In this document: one piece after another, positions 39,058 to 48,173 of the stretch | Layout: each line of letters starts with the position of its first letter | Position numbering within the stretch: position 1 is the stretch's first letter | Source: Streptomyces sp. NBC_01451 | Lineage (GTDB): Bacteria > Actinomycetota > Actinomycetes > Streptomycetales > Streptomycetaceae | Direction of reading: 5' to 3' | NCBI RefSeq assembly: GCF_036227485.1 | Contig: NZ_CP109479.1 | Span: forward strand, 9,672,001-9,736,000 | DNA: 64,000 nucleotides | The notes under the pieces: generated by a model | What the model was told of the DNA's origin: nothing | Database searches by the model: none | The model's input: the letters and a program-made list of their open reading frames with translations, nothing else | Made by a program: the position numbers and the translations under genes

Positions 39058-41061
39058 TCAGTTGAGGGTCCACTGCTGGTTGGTCTGGCCGTTGCACGTC
39101 CACAGGAGCAGCTTGGTGCCGTTGGTGGTCGCCGCCAGCTCGGCGTCGAGGCACAGGCCCGACAGGTCGTTGGTGATGGTGCCGCCAGAGTTGACGGTCC
39201 ACTTCTGGTTGGTGCCGCCGGTGCAGTCCCAGATGATGACCTTGGTGCCGTTGGTGGTGCCGGCGCCGTCGGCGTCCAGGCACTTGTTGCCGTAGACGAC
39301 GAGCTCACCGCGTGAGGTCTGGGTGAAGGTCTCGTTCTGCCCGCCGAAGCAGTCCCACAGAATGGCCTGGGAGGCGTCGGTGATGGTGTTCTTCTCCAGG
39401 CCGACGCAGCGGCTGGAGGCGGCGCCGACCAGGGTGACGCCGTTGGTGCCAGGGATGGCCTGGACGCGGATCGCGTCGATGTCGGGCGTGGTGCTGCCGG
39501 AGACCGCCGCGAAGCGCACGGTGTTGGTGCCCTTGCCCAGGTGCGCCAGGACGGACACCGTGCGATAGGTCGTGGCCGAGCCGGTCGGCGGGAAGGCGAC
39601 GACCTGGCTGTACTGCCCGTTGACCTGGATGGTGGCCTTGCGGGCTGTGCTGCCGCCGTTGGCGTAGGTGATGTCCACCAACTTGGTGCCGGCCGCGCCG
39701 GTCGTGACGGAGCTGAAGGTGGGCGTGGTGGCGGTGGTCGTGTCCTCGTAGGTCGAGCCGGCCGCTTCGGTGCCGGAGACGGTGAGCAGGACGGCGTCGT
39801 TCGCCGGCACGGTGGTGGAGTAGCTCGTGGCGTAGGAACCGGCGTCGGTGGCGGTCCAGGCGTTGCGCACCGACGCGGAGGCGCTGGTCAGGCCGAGGTC
39901 GGCCCAGCGTACGGTCATGGACGCCGAGGAGGATGTGCGGTTGAGCAGCAGCACCGCGCGCTTGCCCGTGCCGGCCAGGACCTTGCCGTACACCTGGAGG
40001 TTGCGGGTGTCCTCGGCGACCTTGACACCCTGCAGCCCGCGCGGGTCCTGGTCGATGGCGACGACCTCGCGGTTGGTGAGGATGTCACGGGTGGTGGTGC
40101 TCATCGTGGCGAGGTTGTTGCCGGCCAGCAGCGGGGCACCGGAGATCGCCCACAGGCCCATGTGCAGGCGGTTCTGCGCGGCGCTCAGACCGCTCATGCC
40201 GACCATCAGCATGTCGGGGTCGTTGTAGTAGCCGGTGTGCTGGGCGGCCGGGTGCAGGCCCCGGTCGAAGTTGGTGAGCATCATGCCGGTGGTCGCGGTC
40301 TGGCCCCACAGGATGACGTCGGTGCTGGTGCGCCACAGGTCGCCGTAGCCGGAAGCCCAGTTCCACGGCAGTCCGGTGCCCCACTCGCAGAAGGACAGCA
40401 CGAGCTTGTGGCCGGTCACGGCGGTGGCGGCCTCATTGGCGGCGGCGATCGCCTTGTATGTCGTCTCCGGGTCGAGGCCCTCCACCTTGCCGCCGCACCA
40501 GTCGATCTTGACGTAGTCGAAGCCCCAGCGCTGGAAGGTCTCCAGATCCTGCTGGTAGTGGCCCTCCATACCGGTGTTGGGGGCCGCGGCGCGGGTGGTG
40601 GGGTAGTAGTAGCCGCAGCCGTTCTTGCCGGCGTCGGTGTAGATCCCGGCCTTGAGGCCCTTGCTGTGGATGTAGTCGGCGACGGCCTTCATGCCGGACG
40701 GCCACAGGCCCGAGTCCACGGTGATGGTGCCGTCGGAGGCGCGGTCGCCCTGCCACCAGCCGTCGTCGAGGTTGACGTACTGGTAGCCGGCCGCCGCCAT
40801 GCCGGAGGAGACCAGAGCATCGGTCTGCTGCTTGATGACGTCGAAGTCGATGCTGCTGGCGAAGCTGTTCCAGGACGCCCAGCCCATCGACGGCGGGGTG
40901 ACCGCGGCCTGGGTGGTACTGACGGCGGCGGGCTCGGTGGCCGGCGACACGGATGGATCGCGGTCGGCCACGGCCGTCAGGCCGGCCAGAGCGAGAGCGA
41001 GGGCGAGGACACGCACGGTGACGCGTCTGGCCCAGCCGCGCGCGGCGAGGGGGTACGACAT
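39058..41061 (-). CDS. Secreted GH27 alpha-galactosidase with C-terminal carbohydrate-binding domains
   Basis: 667 aa. Signal peptide at ~1-32 (VRVLALALALAGLTAVA). GH27 barrel at residues ~55-340: PPSMGWASWNSF, nucleophile Asp187 in YVKIDWCGG, acid/base Asp283 in YYNDPDMLM. Then a beta-sandwich, a CBM35/NPCBM-like segment (~430-535: STYEDTTTATTPTF ... DIDAIRVQAIP), and a ricin-type CBM13 (~540-667) with QxW-like repeats (GTNQKWTVNSG; QTNQQWTLN). It removes terminal alpha-galactose from plant oligo- and polysaccharides outside the cell. AGGAAAGG lies upstream of ATG 41061. An inverted repeat about 145 bp upstream may be its operator. Confidence 0.93.
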   Translation of the reverse strand: MSYPLAARGWARRVTVRVLALALALAGLTAVADRDPSVSPATEPAAVSTTQAAVTPPSMGWASWNSFASSIDFDVIKQQTDALVSSGMAAAGYQYVNLDDGWWQGDRASDGTITVDSGLWPSGMKAVADYIHSKGLKAGIYTDAGKNGCGYYYPTTRAAAPNTGMEGHYQQDLETFQRWGFDYVKIDWCGGKVEGLDPETTYKAIAAANEAATAVTGHKLVLSFCEWGTGLPWNWASGYGDLWRTSTDVILWGQTATTGMMLTNFDRGLHPAAQHTGYYNDPDMLMVGMSGLSAAQNRLHMGLWAISGAPLLAGNNLATMSTTTRDILTNREVVAIDQDPRGLQGVKVAEDTRNLQVYGKVLAGTGKRAVLLLNRTSSSASMTVRWADLGLTSASASVRNAWTATDAGSYATSYSTTVPANDAVLLTVSGTEAAGSTYEDTTTATTPTFSSVTTGAAGTKLVDITYANGGSTARKATIQVNGQYSQVVAFPPTGSATTYRTVSVLAHLGKGTNTVRFAAVSGSTTPDIDAIRVQAIPGTNGVTLVGAASSRCVGLEKNTITDASQAILWDCFGGQNETFTQTSRGELVVYGNKCLDADGAGTTNGTKVIIWDCTGGTNQKWTVNSGGTITNDLSGLCLDAELAATTNGTKLLLWTCNGQTNQQWTLN

Positions 41062-41203
41062 GGAGAGCCTTTCCTGATCAGTACGCGATGCGGGAAGTCG
41101 CGTACTGCCGGTCTGTGGTGGTGGGGCAGCCGCGGAAGCGGTCCGCCGGCACGCCCCGACCACATGGACGGCGCTGCCCGCGACGGCAAGCGCTGGTCGA
41201 CAT

Positions 41204-41220
41204 ACCGAACGCGGTTCGGT
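41204..41220. promoter_or_regulatory. Operator-like inverted repeat upstream of GH27 gene
   Basis: ACCGAAC-gcg-GTTCGGT, perfect 7-bp arms, in the 254-bp gap between the phosphatase-fold gene's stop and the GH27 start. Form and size suit a TetR- or GntR-type dimer; no such regulator gene adjoins. Confidence 0.5.
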
Positions 41221-41315
41221 GATTCGGTCAGAAGGTAGGGCGTGGCCATGCACGCGTCAATGACCTCGTCCATCATTGGTGAAGTCTGTGCGCACAGGCC
41301 ACGCCAGCCGGTCGC

Positions 41316-42656
41316 TCAGCGCTGGGTGTAGATGAAGCCGATCTTGTCGACCTCGTCGCCGGAGCGCCCGTGGAACCCGGCGATCTGCCAGCCCGTCGGC
41401 GCGGTGCGGGTCACACAGTCGGAGGTGGTGGTGCCGCCGGCCAGGGTCCGGCCGAGGTTGGTCGTGAACTTGGCGTAGAAGATCCTCGTGCGGTCGTCCT
41501 TGACTCCCTGGCACAGGTACGCCGTCGTCACGTACTCGGTGCTGCCCAGCGTCAGCGAGGACGCGGTGCCGCCCGTTCCGCCGTGGGCGAGCGTGGTGCC
41601 GTTCGCCAGGGTCACGCTCAGCTGGTCGACCCGGGAGCCGGCGCGCAGCGCGAGGGTGGTGGCGCGGGCGCCCGCGGAGACACTGTCGATGTCGTTGTAG
41701 TAGTCGCCGTGCGGGCCGCCGAACTGGTCGCTGAGCTGGAAGGCGGCGTTGCGCGACCAGGTGAAGCCGGCGGTCAGCGGGTCGTGGTCGGAGAGCATGA
41801 GCCCGGCGTCCGTGAGGAACTTGGAGTGCTCGTTGTTGTAGGACGTGGCGTTGAGCGAGACGAGCTTGCTGCCGCGGTAGAGGATCTTGTCGACGACCTC
41901 GCAGGTGTTGGGGACGGTCGTCCCGGTCTGGTCGCAGACCAGCGCGTCGCTGCCCTTGACGGGTGCGACGCCCCCGCGGATCAGCTGGACCCAGGCGTCG
42001 GTGAGGCCGTTGGCGGCGGCGAACTCGGCGATGGTGTCGCCGGAGCGGGTGTAGCGGGTGTTGGTGTCACCCATGACCACGACGGCATTGCCGGCCGAGT
42101 GACTGGCGATGAAGTCGCTGAGCTGGCTGAGGTTGTCGGCGCGGGCCACGAGGTCGTCGTCGTTGGTGCCCGCGTTGGTGTGCAGGTTGTAGAAGTCGAC
42201 GTAGACGCCCTCGGCGAGGCGCTCACGCATGAAGGTGAAGCCCTTGGGGGTGAGGCAGTCACCGGAGCCGTAGGTGCAGGAGTTCCAGCCAACCCGCTCG
42301 AAGTCGTCCTCGTCGTAGGCGATCTTCGACAGTGTGTTGAGGCCGCTGCCGATTCCGGCGCCGCCGCTGGTCGCGGTGCGGTAGGCGTGCGCGGTGTCGG
42401 CCGCGTAGAGGTAGGAGTGGTAGTTGAAGTCCTCCTGGACATTGACGATGTCGTACGGCGCTATGCGCTGGCCGATCGTCGTGGTGCTCGACTCGCGGGG
42501 CGTGGGCGCGCTGGAGATGGCCTCGGGCAGGCCTGCCACGTTGTAGCTCAGGACGCTGAAGGTGCCCGAGTCCGCGGCCGAGGCGGGCGGAGCGGCCACG
42601 GTGAGCCCGCCGAGAACGGCGGCGCCGACCGCAAGGCCGGCGAAGAGTCTGCGCAT
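41316..42656 (-). CDS. Secreted endonuclease/exonuclease/phosphatase-fold protein with jacalin-like domain
   Basis: 446 aa. Signal peptide at 1-27 (GLAVGAAVLGGLTVAAPPASA). Residues ~32-295 are a sphingomyelinase/DNase I-type fold with family motifs: FSVLSYNVAGLPE, metal-binding Glu in NVQEDFNYH, FYNLHTNAG, VMGDTNTRY and LSDHDPL. Residues ~305-446 resemble a jacalin-like lectin domain (GGPHGDYYND; GWQIAGFHGRSGDEVDKIG). It probably hydrolyses a phosphodiester (phospholipid or nucleic acid) outside the cell after binding a glycan; the substrate is not determinable. ATG 42656 has AGGAG about 12 bases upstream. Confidence 0.88.
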   Translation of the reverse strand: MRRLFAGLAVGAAVLGGLTVAAPPASAADSGTFSVLSYNVAGLPEAISSAPTPRESSTTTIGQRIAPYDIVNVQEDFNYHSYLYAADTAHAYRTATSGGAGIGSGLNTLSKIAYDEDDFERVGWNSCTYGSGDCLTPKGFTFMRERLAEGVYVDFYNLHTNAGTNDDDLVARADNLSQLSDFIASHSAGNAVVVMGDTNTRYTRSGDTIAEFAAANGLTDAWVQLIRGGVAPVKGSDALVCDQTGTTVPNTCEVVDKILYRGSKLVSLNATSYNNEHSKFLTDAGLMLSDHDPLTAGFTWSRNAAFQLSDQFGGPHGDYYNDIDSVSAGARATTLALRAGSRVDQLSVTLANGTTLAHGGTGGTASSLTLGSTEYVTTAYLCQGVKDDRTRIFYAKFTTNLGRTLAGGTTTSDCVTRTAPTGWQIAGFHGRSGDEVDKIGFIYTQR

Positions 42657-43478
42657 GGGGGAGTGTCTCCTGTGGAGGGAAAGCGGTTGCTGTAGGGACG
42701 TGGCGAAAGTTACCGCCGGTCACCCCAGGTTTGTCGAGGGGTTGGGCATGGATTCACAGGAGTCGCCGCCTGTGTACGGAGGGGGTTTGGTTCCCTGCCG
42801 GGTGCCGTTCACGGCAGGGAATACTTGCTCGGTGTGCAACTGGCCCTGCCCGGCGGTCTCATGGGAGACCGGCGGGCGTACGGCCCTTCCTGGCCCGGCA
42901 GTTCGAACACGCGGCACGCACCCGTGCCGGCTCCCCGGGGATGACGGACGGCACGGTTCCGCGCCGGGGTCGGGAGGGGAACCGGTGTCGACATCCGAGG
43001 CAAGGAACCCTTTGCGCCGGGCGCTCGCGAACGGCTGGGAGACCGTGAGTGGGGTGGCGTGCCGCTATGTGGTGTAGCGGATCAAGGCGCCGGAATCCGC
43101 AGGTCATCGCCTGATCGGCGCGGTTCGGGACCGCGTATGGCGGTGACGACAGGTCAGCCGCTGCGCGACCCGGGAGCCGTGTCCCATGGGGTGGCCGACG
43201 CACGGCTTACCGGAACCCGTCGAGCAAGGTCGATTACACCACGAAGCGGGACACGACCGTGAGTGGCAGCTGCGTACGCGGTGGGGACGGGTCCGCAGGC
43301 CAACGGCAGCCGGTCACCGGTCAACCGGGCAACCGACCCTCGCGGGCACTGAAGGACCGGGAGAGGCATCGGCTCGTGCGGGGACTCGGCCGTTCGGCCG
43401 GTGTGTGCGGCTGACCGTGTTGCCACAAGTGGCCTTTCGGCTGATCCCGTCGCGCCGGTGGAAGGTTAGTGTCGCGCC
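42657..43478. other. 822-bp region without a supported gene
   Basis: No reading frame here looks like a real protein. It holds a clear hairpin TTCCCTGCCG (42791-42800) / CGGCAGGGAA (42812-42821) and an imperfect one around 42848-42876 (GGTCTC-atgg-GAGACC core). Base composition is slightly less biased than in neighbouring genes, suggesting decayed or regulatory DNA. Confidence 0.5.
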
Positions 43479-44687
43479 GTGGATCTCCTGAGCAGCGTGC
43501 GCGCCCTCGGCGCGCGTACCGGACCCGGTGACCGTCGGCGGAGCCTGCTGACTGCGTTCGGCATAGTCCTCCTGTTGCTGGCGGCAGCCGTGGACCTGCT
43601 CATCGCCGGCGTCGACGGCCGTTCGCGATGGCCTCAGCTGGTGGTACTGCCGATAAGTCTGGCGATGCTCCTCTGGCCCGCCGCCCGGCGGCCGGCATGG
43701 CTCACCGTGGCGGTGCGCGCCGCCGTGCCCGCGGTCCTCTCCGGCGCGGTGACGGCGACTGTGTTCCTGTCCGGTCGGGAGGCGCTGTCCGGACCCGGAG
43801 AAGTCGCGATCCTGCTGTGCCTGCTCCTCCTCACCGTGCGTGACAGTCCTGTGCGGTGGGCGGTGGTGTGCGGCGTGCTGGACGCCGCGGCGGTCCTTGC
43901 GCTGCCCTACAGACAGGCTTTCGGCGCATCGTCGGTCAACCCGTTCCAAATGCTCCTGCCGGTCTGCGCGGTGGCGGGACTCGCCGGGTACCTGCGCGTG
44001 CTGGACCACCGCCGCCGCGTGGCGGTCACCGAGACCCAGCGGGCCGAACGCCTCGCCATGGCGGCCGACCTGCACGACTTCGTGGCCCACCATGTCACCG
44101 GGATCCTCGTGCAGACGCAGGTGGCCCAGCTCCTGGCCACGTCGGACCCCGAACGACTGAACGCGATCCTGAAGGACGTGGAGCGCTCCGCCACCGAGGC
44201 ACTGGCCTCCATGCGCCGCACTGTCGGCCTGATGCGCGAGGTCCCGGAGGACGGGACCACCGGCCGGCACCCGGCGGGCGATCTGGCCGCGCTTCCCGAA
44301 CTGGTGGAGGGATTCGGCGGACCTGCCGGTCCGAAGGTCGTGCTGCACCGCGATCCCTCGGTGCCCGACGGTCTGCCCCATGAGGTGCAGGCGGCTGCCT
44401 ATCGGGTCGTACAGGAGGCACTCACCAACGTGCGGAGGCACGCCGCCGACGCCACCGAGGTGAGCGTCGGCCTGGCCCACGACGGCTGCGCGCTGGAGGT
44501 GACGGTGCGCGACGACGGCAGCGGCGGTACCCGGCTGCCGCAGGCCGCGCGCGGCGGCGGCTTCGGTCTGGTCGGGCTGACCGAACGCGTCACCGCGCTC
44601 GGCGGCGAACTGCGCACGGGCCCCCGCTCCGGGCGCGGGGGCTGGGAGGTCACCGCGACCCTTCCGGCGGAGAAGGCATCGAGGTGA
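43479..44687 (+). CDS. NarL-type sensor histidine kinase, orphan
   Basis: 402 aa. About five membrane helices in residues 22-175 (LLTAFGIVLLLLAAAVDLLIAG ... LLPVCAVAGLAGYLRVL), HisKA_3 box with His199 (MAADLHDFVAHHVTGILVQ), and an ATPase domain with QEALTNVRRHAADA, DDGSGG and GFGLVGLTERV. These kinases normally precede a LuxR-type response regulator, but the following 370 bp contain none, so the pair has been separated or the regulator lost. GTG start at 43479. Confidence 0.92.
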   Translation: MDLLSSVRALGARTGPGDRRRSLLTAFGIVLLLLAAAVDLLIAGVDGRSRWPQLVVLPISLAMLLWPAARRPAWLTVAVRAAVPAVLSGAVTATVFLSGREALSGPGEVAILLCLLLLTVRDSPVRWAVVCGVLDAAAVLALPYRQAFGASSVNPFQMLLPVCAVAGLAGYLRVLDHRRRVAVTETQRAERLAMAADLHDFVAHHVTGILVQTQVAQLLATSDPERLNAILKDVERSATEALASMRRTVGLMREVPEDGTTGRHPAGDLAALPELVEGFGGPAGPKVVLHRDPSVPDGLPHEVQAAAYRVVQEALTNVRRHAADATEVSVGLAHDGCALEVTVRDDGSGGTRLPQAARGGGFGLVGLTERVTALGGELRTGPRSGRGGWEVTATLPAEKASR

Positions 44688-45059
44688 CCGTCCCGGCACG
44701 CCCGGCACGCCCGGCACGCTGCCGGGGACGGGACCGACAGCGTGCGGCAACGCCGGGCCTGACCGTGCCGCCGACACCCCGTAGAAGGCACGGATGCCGA
44801 GCAACAGCCCTTCGTTCGGGGCAAGTTCGCCCGACAGGGAGGCGCGGGCGAAGACGAGGACGTTGCCCTGGACCATCCGCAGCCGTCCGAACAGGTCGTC
44901 GGGAGCACCGATGCCGGAGAACCGGCACCCGCGTCACCAACCCGCCTGCCACCAACCGGCCTATCACCAACCCACCTGCCGGGAAGGGCCTGCGCCGGTG
45001 CGCGCGCACTGCAGGCGCAGGCCGTTTCCGCGGGCGGGGCGTGGCCGCGCGGGAGCTGT
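44688..45059. other. Intergenic region with short repeats
   Basis: 372 bp. Contains three tandem CGGCACGCC-type units just after the kinase stop (44694-44720) and three imperfect 15-bp repeats starting CACCAACC (44935, 44950, 44965). A minus-strand stretch near 44795-44905 reads protein-like (MVQGNVLVFARASLSGEL) but is short, preceded by a stop and without homologue I recognise. Confidence 0.4.
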
Positions 45060-46274
45060 CTACTCGGGCAGCGGCAGGTGGCCGATCACCTTCTCGCCCA
45101 CCGCTGCGGACATCCGCAGGGCCTTGTACCCGTAGTCCCGCATGGCCTCTTCGTAGGCGCCTATGCCGTCCACGACGTTCTTCTCACCCCGCGCGGCGGC
45201 GATCAGTTCCCCGCCGAGAACGTGTGCGTCACGCAGCGCGGTGTTGGCACCGATGCCACAGGACGGGCTCATGGCATGGATCGCGTCGCCCACCACGGTC
45301 ACGTTCGAGGGCTCCCAGGCGTCGACGGGCACACAGCTGCGCAACGTCAGCGCCTGCACCGTGGCGGTGTCCCACAGCCGGACCGTCTCCACCAGGGCCG
45401 GATGCCAGGAGGCCACGCGTTCCAGCGCGTATGCCTTCAGCTGCTCGGGAGTGGCGGTGAACAGTTCGGCGTCGGGCATCATCAGGCTCTCCACCGAGTT
45501 GAAGATGCTCAGCGCGTAGTTCCTGGTGGCTTCGTCCTGGAAGTCCGGGTCCTGTTCCTTGATCAGCGGAGAGCCGGGGTTGCTGCGCTCCAGGGGGCCG
45601 AGTGTGAGTCCGGTCCACTGGGCGTCGTAGGCCAGGGAGAACGCGTTGAACAGCTCCTGCGGCAGCTTGGCCTTGGTCTCCTCGGTGATGGGGACCTTCG
45701 CGGCGATGTGGCGGGCGGCCAGGTCGGCGACCTTCACCTGAGGCAGCCTCTGGGCCCGTACGCCGGAGTTGATGCCGTCCGCGGCGATGAGCACGTCGGC
45801 CTCGACGCTCTCCCCGTCGTCCAGGAGCACGGTGACGGTCCCGTCGGGGTTGGAGCGGTATCCCGTGACCTTGGCCCCGAAGTGGACGACCTTCTCCAGG
45901 CCGAGGTAGAGGATCCGTCGCAGTGTCGAGCGGCACACCACCAGGTGCTCGGGGATGTCGGTGGGTACCCCGGTGCCTTCGGTTGCGGACTTGTCGCGGC
46001 CCGGGCGGAGGTTGAGCTGCTCGTCGAACAGCAGCATGTCGTCGTTCGGCATGCCGGAGGTCGCGAGGAACAGCTCCCACAGCCGCGGTTCCAGGGCCGC
46101 GTGCAGGGCGGAGGTGCCGGTGGAGTTGATGTGGATGCGGTATCCCGCCTCGCGGGCGGCGATGCCGGTGTCACGCTCGTAGACGGCGACGTCCAGACCG
46201 TGCCGGTGCAGATAGTGGGCCAGGGCCATCCCGGCAAGACCGCCGCCGGCGATGACAAAACGTGTCCCAGACAA
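45060..46274 (-). CDS. FAD-dependent aromatic-ring monooxygenase (PHBH fold)
   Basis: 404 aa group A flavoprotein hydroxylase. Seen: N-terminal FAD loop VIAGGGLAGMALAHYL, the DG motif (IAADGINSG) and the second FAD motif GDAIHAMSPSCGIGAN. It uses NAD(P)H and O2 to hydroxylate an aromatic or polyketide-like substrate. TTG start at 46274 is chosen because GGGAG lies six bases upstream and the FAD fold begins at residue 5; upstream in-frame codons encode no sensible sequence. Adjacent catabolic genes (dienelactone hydrolase, cupin, extradiol dioxygenase) suggest it prepares the ring for cleavage. Confidence 0.88.
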   Translation of the reverse strand: MSGTRFVIAGGGLAGMALAHYLHRHGLDVAVYERDTGIAAREAGYRIHINSTGTSALHAALEPRLWELFLATSGMPNDDMLLFDEQLNLRPGRDKSATEGTGVPTDIPEHLVVCRSTLRRILYLGLEKVVHFGAKVTGYRSNPDGTVTVLLDDGESVEADVLIAADGINSGVRAQRLPQVKVADLAARHIAAKVPITEETKAKLPQELFNAFSLAYDAQWTGLTLGPLERSNPGSPLIKEQDPDFQDEATRNYALSIFNSVESLMMPDAELFTATPEQLKAYALERVASWHPALVETVRLWDTATVQALTLRSCVPVDAWEPSNVTVVGDAIHAMSPSCGIGANTALRDAHVLGGELIAAARGEKNVVDGIGAYEEAMRDYGYKALRMSAAVGEKVIGHLPLPE

Positions 46275-46443
46275 AAGTACTCCCAGTGCAATTGGATTCG
46301 TACGAGGGAGCACACTGGGCCTCTCCGGAGGAGAGGAATATTGACACAGCCGGACGTGAAAGTGAAAGGCTGTGCCCCGGACTACCGACCGGGACGCAAT
46401 TTTGTGTGCAATGGAGTTGTTCACCGGAATTTCACCGGTGGGA

Positions 46444-46464
46444 GCGGGCCGGGTTTCGGCCCGC
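46444..46464. terminator. Hairpin between dienelactone hydrolase and monooxygenase genes
   Basis: GCGGGCCG-ggttt-CGGCCCGC, just downstream of the dienelactone hydrolase stop. The T-rich run (CTTTTCTTC) lies on the plus-strand side, so on the minus strand it is a stem without T-tract; still a likely end for the hydrolase transcript. Confidence 0.5.
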
Positions 46465-46481
46465 GGCTTTTCTTCAGCGCG

Positions 46482-47237
46482 TCAGAGCGCGCGCCCGAAG
46501 AGGTCCAGTAGCGCCGCCCAGTGGCGTTCCGCGGCTTCGGGATCGTAGGCGGCGGTGTCCGCCTGGGTGAAGCCGTGGTGTGCGCCGGCGTACACCTCGC
46601 AGTGGTGGTGTACGCCCGCCGCGTCGAGGGCCTCGGTCAGACGCTCGACCTGTTCGGGCGGCAGTGCCCGGTCCTGGTCGGCGTGGCCGAAGTACAGCTC
46701 GGCCTTGATGCGGTCGGCGAGCAGGTGCGGGCTGTCCGGCGCGGTGGAGGCGAGGTTCGCGCCGTGGAAGCCGGCCGCGGCGGCCACTCGGTCCGGATAG
46801 GTGCCCGCCGTGCGCAGCGCCAGACCGGCACCCATGCAGTAGCCGGTGACACCGACCGGCCCGCTCCTGGCCATCGGCCATTCGGCCAGCCAGCGCAGAT
46901 AGGTGTCGGCGTCCCGCATCGTCGACTCCGGTGTCAGGGACTGGATGATCGGCCCGAGCTGCTGGAAGAGTTCCGGGCGCTCGGCCGGGTTCACGAAGTC
47001 CGGCAGGTCGATCACCGGTGCCCGTCCGTGACGGTAGAAGACGTTGGGCACCAGGACCACGTACCCGGCCGAAGCCAGACGGTCGGCCATCTTCTTCAGA
47101 TGCGGGCGCAGTCCGAAGGCGTCCATGTAGAGCAGAACGGCGGGAAACGGGCCTGCCCCCTCCGGGTGCACCAGGTAGGCGTCGGCAGTGCCGTCCCGTG
47201 TCGTGATGTCCACAGTCGTTCCCTGCGCAGTACTCAT
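46482..47237 (-). CDS. Dienelactone hydrolase family protein
   Basis: 251 aa alpha/beta hydrolase. Catalytic triad visible: Cys134 in GVTGYCMGAG, Asp in FGHADQDRALP, His in AGAHHGF. Family members open dienelactones or other lactones and esters in aromatic degradation. ATG 47237 has GGGAGAGG upstream. The 318-bp upstream region contains two small palindromes (ATCCCC-tat-GGGGAT at 47289-47303, GATCG-cag-CGATC at 47334-47346) that may bind a regulator. Confidence 0.92.
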   Translation of the reverse strand: MSTAQGTTVDITTRDGTADAYLVHPEGAGPFPAVLLYMDAFGLRPHLKKMADRLASAGYVVLVPNVFYRHGRAPVIDLPDFVNPAERPELFQQLGPIIQSLTPESTMRDADTYLRWLAEWPMARSGPVGVTGYCMGAGLALRTAGTYPDRVAAAAGFHGANLASTAPDSPHLLADRIKAELYFGHADQDRALPPEQVERLTEALDAAGVHHHCEVYAGAHHGFTQADTAAYDPEAAERHWAALLDLFGRAL

Positions 47238-47555
47238 ACGCACCTCTCCCTGTCTTTTGATCTGTCTTTTGAATGGAAATCGATGAATATCCCCTATGGG
47301 GATGATTCGGCATGACGGCTGGGACCGACAGTTGATCGCAGCGATCGAGTTTAGCGCGTGCGCGGGCCCTTGTGGCGACCATAGGGCGAGTGACACTTGC
47401 CCCATTCGAAAGTCTTGACGCGGCCCGGGAAACCTGGTCAGGCAATTCCGGAATTGACAGAAAGCGTGAAATCTGCTCACCGGAAAAGGTCTGGATTGAG
47501 TTTGCCCGGATTCGCGCCCGTCGGTGCGAGGAGGGCCGCGGCGATCGCCGGTCAC
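47238..47555. promoter_or_regulatory. Upstream region of dienelactone hydrolase with two palindromes
   Basis: 318 bp, noticeably less GC-rich than the genes. Inverted repeats ATCCCC-tat-GGGGAT (47289-47303) and GATCG-cag-CGATC (47334-47346) lie 52-110 bp upstream of the hydrolase start, in operator position. No gene seen. Confidence 0.5.
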
Positions 47556-47960
47556 TCAGCCCATCTGGTCCTCGGCCGAAAGGTGTTCCACCGTCCTGCC
47601 GGTTTCGGTGAACGTCCGCGTCACGTGCCCGGACGAGTACACCCACAGGATGCGCAGCGGGCAGTCGCCGATGTTCCGGAACAGGTGGGGGAGGGGGGAG
47701 GGGACGTAGGTGGTGTCGAACCGCTCCAGCCTGGTCACTTCACCGTTCACCACCACCTCCGCCTCGCCCTCCAGGATCGTGACGTGCTCGTCGCAGTTGT
47801 GCGAGTGCAGCGGCGCTCCGGAACCGACGGGGTAGACGCTCATCCCGCTGGTGATGAGGTTCTCCCCGCCCGCCGAGGACGTGGTGATGAGCGGTGTCGT
47901 CAGGACGGCGCCGCCGCGGTCCAGCCGGGGTACGGACGCGGCCTTGATGATGGTGGTCAT
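47556..47960 (-). CDS. Cupin-domain protein
   Basis: 134 aa single-domain cupin. Seen: first metal-binding box [24 protein letters not shown] (described in part: two His, then Glu) at residues ~46-70, and second box with PHLFRNIGD at ~90-100. Small cupins of this type bind a metal and act as dioxygenases, isomerases or sensors in aromatic catabolism. ATG 47960 preceded by AGGAACC. Transcribed away from the CMD-family gene with 213 bp between them. Confidence 0.85.
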   Translation of the reverse strand: MTTIIKAASVPRLDRGGAVLTTPLITTSSAGGENLITSGMSVYPVGSGAPLHSHNCDEHVTILEGEAEVVVNGEVTRLERFDTTYVPSPLPHLFRNIGDCPLRILWVYSSGHVTRTFTETGRTVEHLSAEDQMG

Positions 47961-48173
47961 CCCTGGTTCCTCTCCAGTCCACGGTCGTGCGTCGGTCGAC
48001 ACTAGGGCGCGCCCCGGCTCTTGGATGCCCTCTGGCGTGCAGCTTTACCTTGCGCTCCTGGAGGGGTCGGCAACCCCGGACCCGGCTGTACGGTCACCTG
48101 GCACCCCACGGCGTCGCGTTCCGCACCTGTGGGCGCCCGCAACGTGCCGGGAAGAAAAGGCAGGTATCGCCTC

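Noticed and set aside
42562..43077. Plus-strand open frame between the phosphatase-fold and kinase genes
   Set aside because: Begins inside the signal-peptide region of the opposite gene, with erratic composition and no domain.
44795..44905. Minus-strand protein-like stretch (MVQGNVLVFARASLSGEL)
   Set aside because: Short, preceded by an in-frame stop, no recognisable family and no ribosome site; could be a remnant but not callable.
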